Shown piece by piece: positions 6,524 to 10,033 of a stretch of 10,033 nucleotides of DNA. How positions within the stretch are numbered: the first letter of the stretch is position 1; each line of letters opens with the position of its first letter. This DNA is from Caldifarciminota bacterium RBG_13_43_14 (GTDB lineage: Bacteria; Hydrothermota; Tepidihabitantia; SM23-42). The notes under the pieces were generated by a model. That model did not search any database, was not told the origin of the DNA, and saw only the letters and a list, made by a program, of their open reading frames with translations. Location of the stretch: assembly GCA_001771735.1 (NCBI GenBank), contig MEUM01000106.1, positions 1 to 10,033 on the forward strand. Direction: 5' to 3'. The position numbers and the translations under genes are program-made.

Positions 6524-7653
6524 AGATATTATTGGTTTCGGATATATTTTATCCGCATGTCGGTGGTGTTAGCGAACACATGTTCAATCTGTGGAAATGT
6601 TTAAAGTCTAAAAGTAATGATATTAAGGTTCTGGCACCATCGTTTGGCATAAACAAACCTTATGACGATCCTGATTTTGTGCGCATCGGACGAGCTTTCA
6701 AGTTTCCCATCAATAAATCAATATCCGTGATCGCAATTGGAATATCCATATCCCGGCAGGTCAGGGAATTCCTTGATCAGCAGAATTTCGATATAATTCA
6801 TATCCATGGTCCTCTTTCACCAGTGCTGCAATACTATGCATTAAAGTACTCCCGTACTACTAATATCATTACCTATCATTGTGCCCATGAATCGAGTTTG
6901 GGTTATCTGCTGGCTGAGCCGATCCTTGAACAGTATGATCGTAAGCTGCATGGTCGGATCGCAGTTTCTTCGGTAGCAAGGGATTCGGTCGCACGTTATT
7001 TCCATGGGGAATATACAATAATCCCCAATGGGATCGACACAAAACGCTTTAATCCGGACAACCCACCGCTTCCCGATCTGAACAGTGGAGGTCCTCGTAT
7101 ACTGTTCCTCGGACGTTTTGAACCGCGTAAGGGTTTGAAGTATCTTCTCCGGGCTTTTTCAAGAGTGGTCGAGGAATTCCCTGATGCCAAGCTTATAATC
7201 GCCGGCCAGGGCATACTTGGTAAACACTATCGTATTTATATCAATGACCGATTAAAGAACAATATCATTATCAAGGACAATATTGCAAATCAGCTTTTGC
7301 CGCGATTATATGCTTCATGTGATATATTCTGCTCGCCCGCGACTGGAGCTGAAAGTTTCGGCATTGTACTTTTGGAGGCCATGGCATCGGGTAAACCGAT
7401 CGTTGCTACTGATATTTCTGGTTATCGCCAGGTTATGACCCAAGGTAAAGAGGGATATTTTTGCCTGCCGGGTAATTATAAATCACTTGCTGAAAGGATA
7501 ATTGCCATGCTGTCGGATCGGGAACGGCAAAAAGAAATGGGAGCAAATGGCAGAAAAAAGGCTCTTAATTTTGATTGGGATATTATTTCGAACAAAGTGA
7601 TCGAATATTATCAAAATATAATGTCAAAGCGTAATAATGTATGTGGCGTCTGA
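6520..7653 (+). CDS. GT4-family glycosyltransferase, PimA-like
   Basis: This 377-residue GT-B fold retaining glycosyltransferase is probably at the inner face of the cytoplasmic membrane, using a nucleotide-sugar donor. The N-terminal domain starts KILLVSDIFYPHVGGVSEH, with the acceptor/donor glycine loop at G15-G16, and continues with HIHGPLSP (94-101) and TYHCAHESS (118-126). The C-terminal domain has PNGID (169-173), GRFEPRKG (198-205; R199 and K204 bind donor phosphates in relatives) and the EX7E pair E278-E286 in ESFGIVLLE. These match the pattern of phosphatidylinositol mannosyltransferase PimA and of many other GT4 enzymes, so donor and acceptor remain open. The ATG at 6520 overlaps the dUTPase TGA as ATGA, with no separate Shine-Dalgarno, so translation is likely coupled. 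The next gene begins 13 nt before this gene ends. Confidence 0.92.
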   Translation: MKILLVSDIFYPHVGGVSEHMFNLWKCLKSKSNDIKVLAPSFGINKPYDDPDFVRIGRAFKFPINKSISVIAIGISISRQVREFLDQQNFDIIHIHGPLSPVLQYYALKYSRTTNIITYHCAHESSLGYLLAEPILEQYDRKLHGRIAVSSVARDSVARYFHGEYTIIPNGIDTKRFNPDNPPLPDLNSGGPRILFLGRFEPRKGLKYLLRAFSRVVEEFPDAKLIIAGQGILGKHYRIYINDRLKNNIIIKDNIANQLLPRLYASCDIFCSPATGAESFGIVLLEAMASGKPIVATDISGYRQVMTQGKEGYFCLPGNYKSLAERIIAMLSDRERQKEMGANGRKKALNFDWDIISNKVIEYYQNIMSKRNNVCGV

Positions 7654-8933
7654 TCAAGAACAAGAATTTTTTCATATTTCTCAGTGCTCAAACGATCAGC
7701 CAATTTGCTGATAAATTGACCTATATCGCTTTGATCGGTTTGATCGGATTATATCCAGAAAACCAAACTTCCCTGTTATTATCCCTGCTCGCTCTTTTTA
7801 TTACTTTACCGGTATTGGTCTTTGGTCCGATCGTAGGGGTTCTGGTCGATCGCTGGAATAAAAGGACAGTGATGCTTTTTTGTGAAGCACTGCGAATGCT
7901 TTGTGCCCTGACCATACCTTTTCTCTTCATTTATACCGGGAGCATTTTTTTAGTATTTGTGCTGGTGTTTGTTATGTTCCTGCTCAATCTTTTTTTTAAC
8001 ACGGCACGCAGTGCGATCGTCCCTAATCTCGTGGCGCGGGATAGAATTCTGCATGCTAATTCAGTTATCAATGTTGTTAGTCGGATAGCAATGGTCCTGG
8101 GAATGTGGATTGGAGGGATGATTGTCGATTGGTCGGGATGGTTGGGCATTGTAATGTTAGCCGGCTGGGTAATTGCTTTTCTTTTTGACGGATTATTTTT
8201 CGGTTTTTCAGCGTTGATGTTGATTTTTTTGAAAGTAGATCTGAAAAAACCGGTTAAGGCATCAAGCCTGGTCGATCGAGCTATTATCCGAAGGGTTAAA
8301 AGTTATATACGTAATCTTCATATTGAATTGAAGCAGGCATTGAAGGTTATACCCCATAATTCAGACCTGACCTTCACCATGGTATCGGTGCTGCTCTTGT
8401 TTTTTGCCGGTAGTATTATCTATGTGATCGTAGTTCCGACCATTCAAAAAACCCTTGCCTGGGGAACTTCAGGGGTCGGTTCATTGGCAGCAATCGGTGC
8501 GGTTGGATTAGTGCTAAGTGCCACTTTGGTCGGTATCTTTGGGAACCGTCTTGATCTTAAGAATCTAATCACTATTGCTTTTATTGTACTTGGCGCGGTA
8601 CTATTTTCATTTCCTTTTTTGAAGAATTTCTGGACGGTAGCCATTGCTACTTTTTTAGGGGGCATGGCGATCTCACCGGTATTTATCGTTCAGGATACAT
8701 TGATACATCACTCCGCCGAAGAAGTTATACGGGGTCGTGTGTTTTCGATCCGTGATTGGTTATATAATGCTTCTTTTATGTTTTTCTCGTTATTGGTTGG
8801 AATGCTTGCAACATTTACCGAACGTAATCTTCTATTCTTTATTTTTGGTGTATTGCTGGCATTGCTTGCTATTATCATAAGAATTCTAATCAGCCGTGAT
8901 CAGAGCGCTTCAATTTCATCGAATCACTCCTAA
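7641..8933 (+). CDS. Major facilitator superfamily transporter (12 TM, DHA3/MFS_3-like)
   Basis: This 430-residue inner-membrane protein has twelve hydrophobic segments in two sets of six. The first set spans about residues 10-200 and the second about 245-425, with a basic cytoplasmic loop (KKPVKASSLVDRAIIRRVKSY region) between them. The loop after TM2 carries an MFS motif A variant, GVLVDRWNKRT, and the matching place in the second half has GIFGNRLDLK. The overall pattern resembles drug or small-molecule proton antiporters of the DHA3 group and LplT-type lysophospholipid movers. The substrate cannot be told from sequence. Position between a glycosyltransferase and a deacetylase suggests export of a lipid, glycan precursor or related compound, but this is inference. 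The start ATG at 7641 lies inside the glycosyltransferase gene (13-nt overlap). The 3' end overlaps the deacetylase by 38 nt. Confidence 0.9.
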   Translation: MWRLIKNKNFFIFLSAQTISQFADKLTYIALIGLIGLYPENQTSLLLSLLALFITLPVLVFGPIVGVLVDRWNKRTVMLFCEALRMLCALTIPFLFIYTGSIFLVFVLVFVMFLLNLFFNTARSAIVPNLVARDRILHANSVINVVSRIAMVLGMWIGGMIVDWSGWLGIVMLAGWVIAFLFDGLFFGFSALMLIFLKVDLKKPVKASSLVDRAIIRRVKSYIRNLHIELKQALKVIPHNSDLTFTMVSVLLLFFAGSIIYVIVVPTIQKTLAWGTSGVGSLAAIGAVGLVLSATLVGIFGNRLDLKNLITIAFIVLGAVLFSFPFLKNFWTVAIATFLGGMAISPVFIVQDTLIHHSAEEVIRGRVFSIRDWLYNASFMFFSLLVGMLATFTERNLLFFIFGVLLALLAIIIRILISRDQSASISSNHS

Positions 8934-9639
8934 GTTCCAGGCATGCGGGACTTGGAATACTCCCCGGCAATTCGAGGAGTTCTTGAAGCTATTGAGATCG
9001 AGCGGCTTCAAGGTCGGTTTGCCCGGTGGATCGGGGGTCGATCTGGTCATTACTTTCGACGATGGCGAGCAAAATGTTTATCAACACGCTTTCCCCTTGC
9101 TCAAGAAATATTCGATGAAGGCAGTAATTTTTTTGATCGTCGACTATATCGGCCGGTTGAATTCCTGGGACCTTACTTTAGGGAAAGAATTGTGTCACCT
9201 AGGCTGGAATGAGATTCATGAAATGCACGAATATGGTATGGAGTTCGGTTCTCACGGAATGAGCCATTCGAATCTTACGAAAGTCGATAATGACGTCCTT
9301 AATCATGAGCTGCAAAAGTCGAAACAAATCATTGAAGGCGAACTGGGTTTATGCCGTTGCATATCGTACCCATTCAACCGTGCCAATCAGCGGGTTGTGG
9401 ATCTTGCGCTCAGCGCCGGTTATAAATATGGATTTGGTGGCGATGGAAGTTCGCTGATGTTAATCAAAAAAGAAGCGATTTACATCACCGATACAAAAAT
9501 AAATTTCAGGATCAAACTCAACGAACGCTCGCCTTTCTATGCTTATGAAAGAATGAAGCAAAAGATCATCAATATGTTCACGCTGGTCACGATGTTATAC
9601 CATCCGGTCCAGCATTACAAAGGAGACCATCATGAATAG
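8896..9639 (+). CDS. Polysaccharide deacetylase (NodB/CE4 fold), GTG start
   Basis: This 247-residue NodB-fold protein would remove N- or O-acyl groups from a glycan using a metal ion. Motif 1 is TFDDG (53-57, with base D55 and metal ligand D56). Motif 2 is SHGMSHSNL (119-127, with metal ligands H120 and H124). The motif 3 position reads SYPFNR (157-162) in place of the usual R-P-P-[FY]; YPF forms occur in PgaB-like members. I cannot see a motif 5 LxxH, so catalysis may be altered. The N-terminal LQFHRITPKF matches the conserved YHRI opening of one subfamily, which supports the GTG at 8896. A TAA at 8887-8889 closes the frame upstream and no other start lies between. There is no signal peptide or membrane segment, so it may act in the cytosol. 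It overlaps the transporter by 38 nt and the next gene by 8 nt. Confidence 0.87.
   Translation: MIRALQFHRITPKFQACGTWNTPRQFEEFLKLLRSSGFKVGLPGGSGVDLVITFDDGEQNVYQHAFPLLKKYSMKAVIFLIVDYIGRLNSWDLTLGKELCHLGWNEIHEMHEYGMEFGSHGMSHSNLTKVDNDVLNHELQKSKQIIEGELGLCRCISYPFNRANQRVVDLALSAGYKYGFGGDGSSLMLIKKEAIYITDTKINFRIKLNERSPFYAYERMKQKIINMFTLVTMLYHPVQHYKGDHHE
9621..9626 (+). promoter_or_regulatory. Shine-Dalgarno for the terminal TPR gene
   Basis: AGGAGA lies 5 nt before the ATG at 9632. It is the best ribosome binding site in the window and fixes the start of the following gene inside the end of the deacetylase gene. Confidence 0.75.
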
Positions 9640-10033
9640 ATATATCATAGCTGCTTTTATTATTGTAAACATGCTCAGTGCTCAAAGTGATTCTTTGATC
9701 GTTCAGGCTTTAGAAATGCGTGAAAATCGTTGTCTGGATACGCAGAATTTGTTAAAAAGCAAGGAGCTTTTAATTCTTTATCTTGAGGGAGATCCAAAAA
9801 ATGTTAAGGGATTGTTTGAGCTGTCCAATGTTTACCGATTGCTTGGAGATGGTGCGAACGATAAAAAAGATAAACTTGAACTATACAACTCCGGTCTTGA
9901 ATGCGGCAAAAAGGCAAAAAATATCGACGATAATTCAGCCTGGGCCCATTTTTGGTATATGGTTAATATGGGTCGGATTGGCCAGACCAAAGGCGTGTTG
10001 AATTCTCTGTCCATGGTTCCGGAAATCAAAAAA
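9632..10033 (+). CDS. Secreted TPR-like protein (partial, runs off the right edge)
   Basis: The frame is open for 134 codons to the window edge and starts at ATG 9632 behind a strong Shine-Dalgarno. Residues 1-18 look like a signal peptide (MNRYIIAAFIIVNMLSAQ), with no lipobox cysteine, so export to the periplasm is likely. The remainder is helical. It has a TPR-like stretch (about 40-75, LLKSKELLILYLEGDPKNVKGLFELSN) and an AWAHFWYMVNMGRIGQTKGV block (about 107-126) that resembles the WY...G...G pattern of TatT/RMDN-type TPR proteins. That resemblance is a recollection of the pattern and was not checked by alignment. The gene overlaps the deacetylase by 8 nt and so belongs to the same operon. 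Its partner and role are unknown. A scaffold role in the envelope would fit the neighbours. Confidence 0.78.
   Translation, partial: MNRYIIAAFIIVNMLSAQSDSLIVQALEMRENRCLDTQNLLKSKELLILYLEGDPKNVKGLFELSNVYRLLGDGANDKKDKLELYNSGLECGKKAKNIDDNSAWAHFWYMVNMGRIGQTKGVLNSLSMVPEIKK

Noticed and set aside
8943..9212. 89-codon plus-strand frame inside the deacetylase gene
   Set aside because: The overlapping frame carries the NodB motifs TFDDG and the HxxxH zinc site, and the 89-codon frame has no recognisable pattern.
1..10033. Phage, defence island, CRISPR array or insertion sequence
   Set aside because: No integrase, transposase, terminal repeats, spaced repeats, toxin-antitoxin or nuclease genes appear. 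dUTPase occurs in phages, but here it sits in a cellular operon with metabolic and envelope genes.

Overview
The window looks like part of the chromosome of an uncultured double-membrane bacterium with moderate to low GC. Three proteins point to an outer membrane: a PorV/PorQ-like beta-barrel, an LpxL/HtrB-type acyltransferase and secreted TPR proteins. The barrel family and the dense overlapping gene order resemble the FCB/WOR-3 (Stahlbacteria)-like lineages. That placement is inferred from gene style and was not tested. Every base lies in or next to a gene. There are no RNA genes, insertion sequences, CRISPR arrays or stretches over 300 bases without a gene.

The layout is two divergent operons separated by a 106-bp gap (3858-3963). 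The leftward operon encodes an M17 leucyl aminopeptidase (PepA), then a barrel protein with a C-terminal TPR (TTG start), then a membrane sensor that runs off the left edge. The sensor has an N-terminal zinc ribbon, a dCache domain and a PAS domain. The three genes are joined by 4-nt stop/start overlaps. The rightward operon encodes a class I/II aminotransferase, an LpxL/HtrB/PatA-type acyltransferase, dUTPase, a PimA-like GT4 glycosyltransferase, a 12-TM MFS transporter, a NodB-type polysaccharide deacetylase, and a secreted TPR protein that runs off the right edge. The spacing is 18 nt and then overlaps of 38, 4, 13, 38 and 8 nt.

The clearest unusual signal is in the gap. Both operons have near-consensus sigma70 promoters with identical geometry (TTGACY, 16 bp, TATAMT, 6 nt, ATG). 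This places transcription start at, or within a base or two of, the first start codon, so both mRNAs should be leaderless. Downstream genes depend mostly on overlap and translational coupling, with clear Shine-Dalgarno sequences only before dUTPase and the last TPR gene.

The rightward operon reads mostly as envelope glycolipid or glycan work (acyl transfer, glycosyl transfer, export, deacetylation), with dUTPase and the aminotransferase as housekeeping passengers. The acyltransferase and PimA-like pair recalls the PatA/PimA pair of actinobacterial phosphatidylinositol-mannoside synthesis, but no substrate can be read from sequence. I do not see a wholly new defence or mobile system here.
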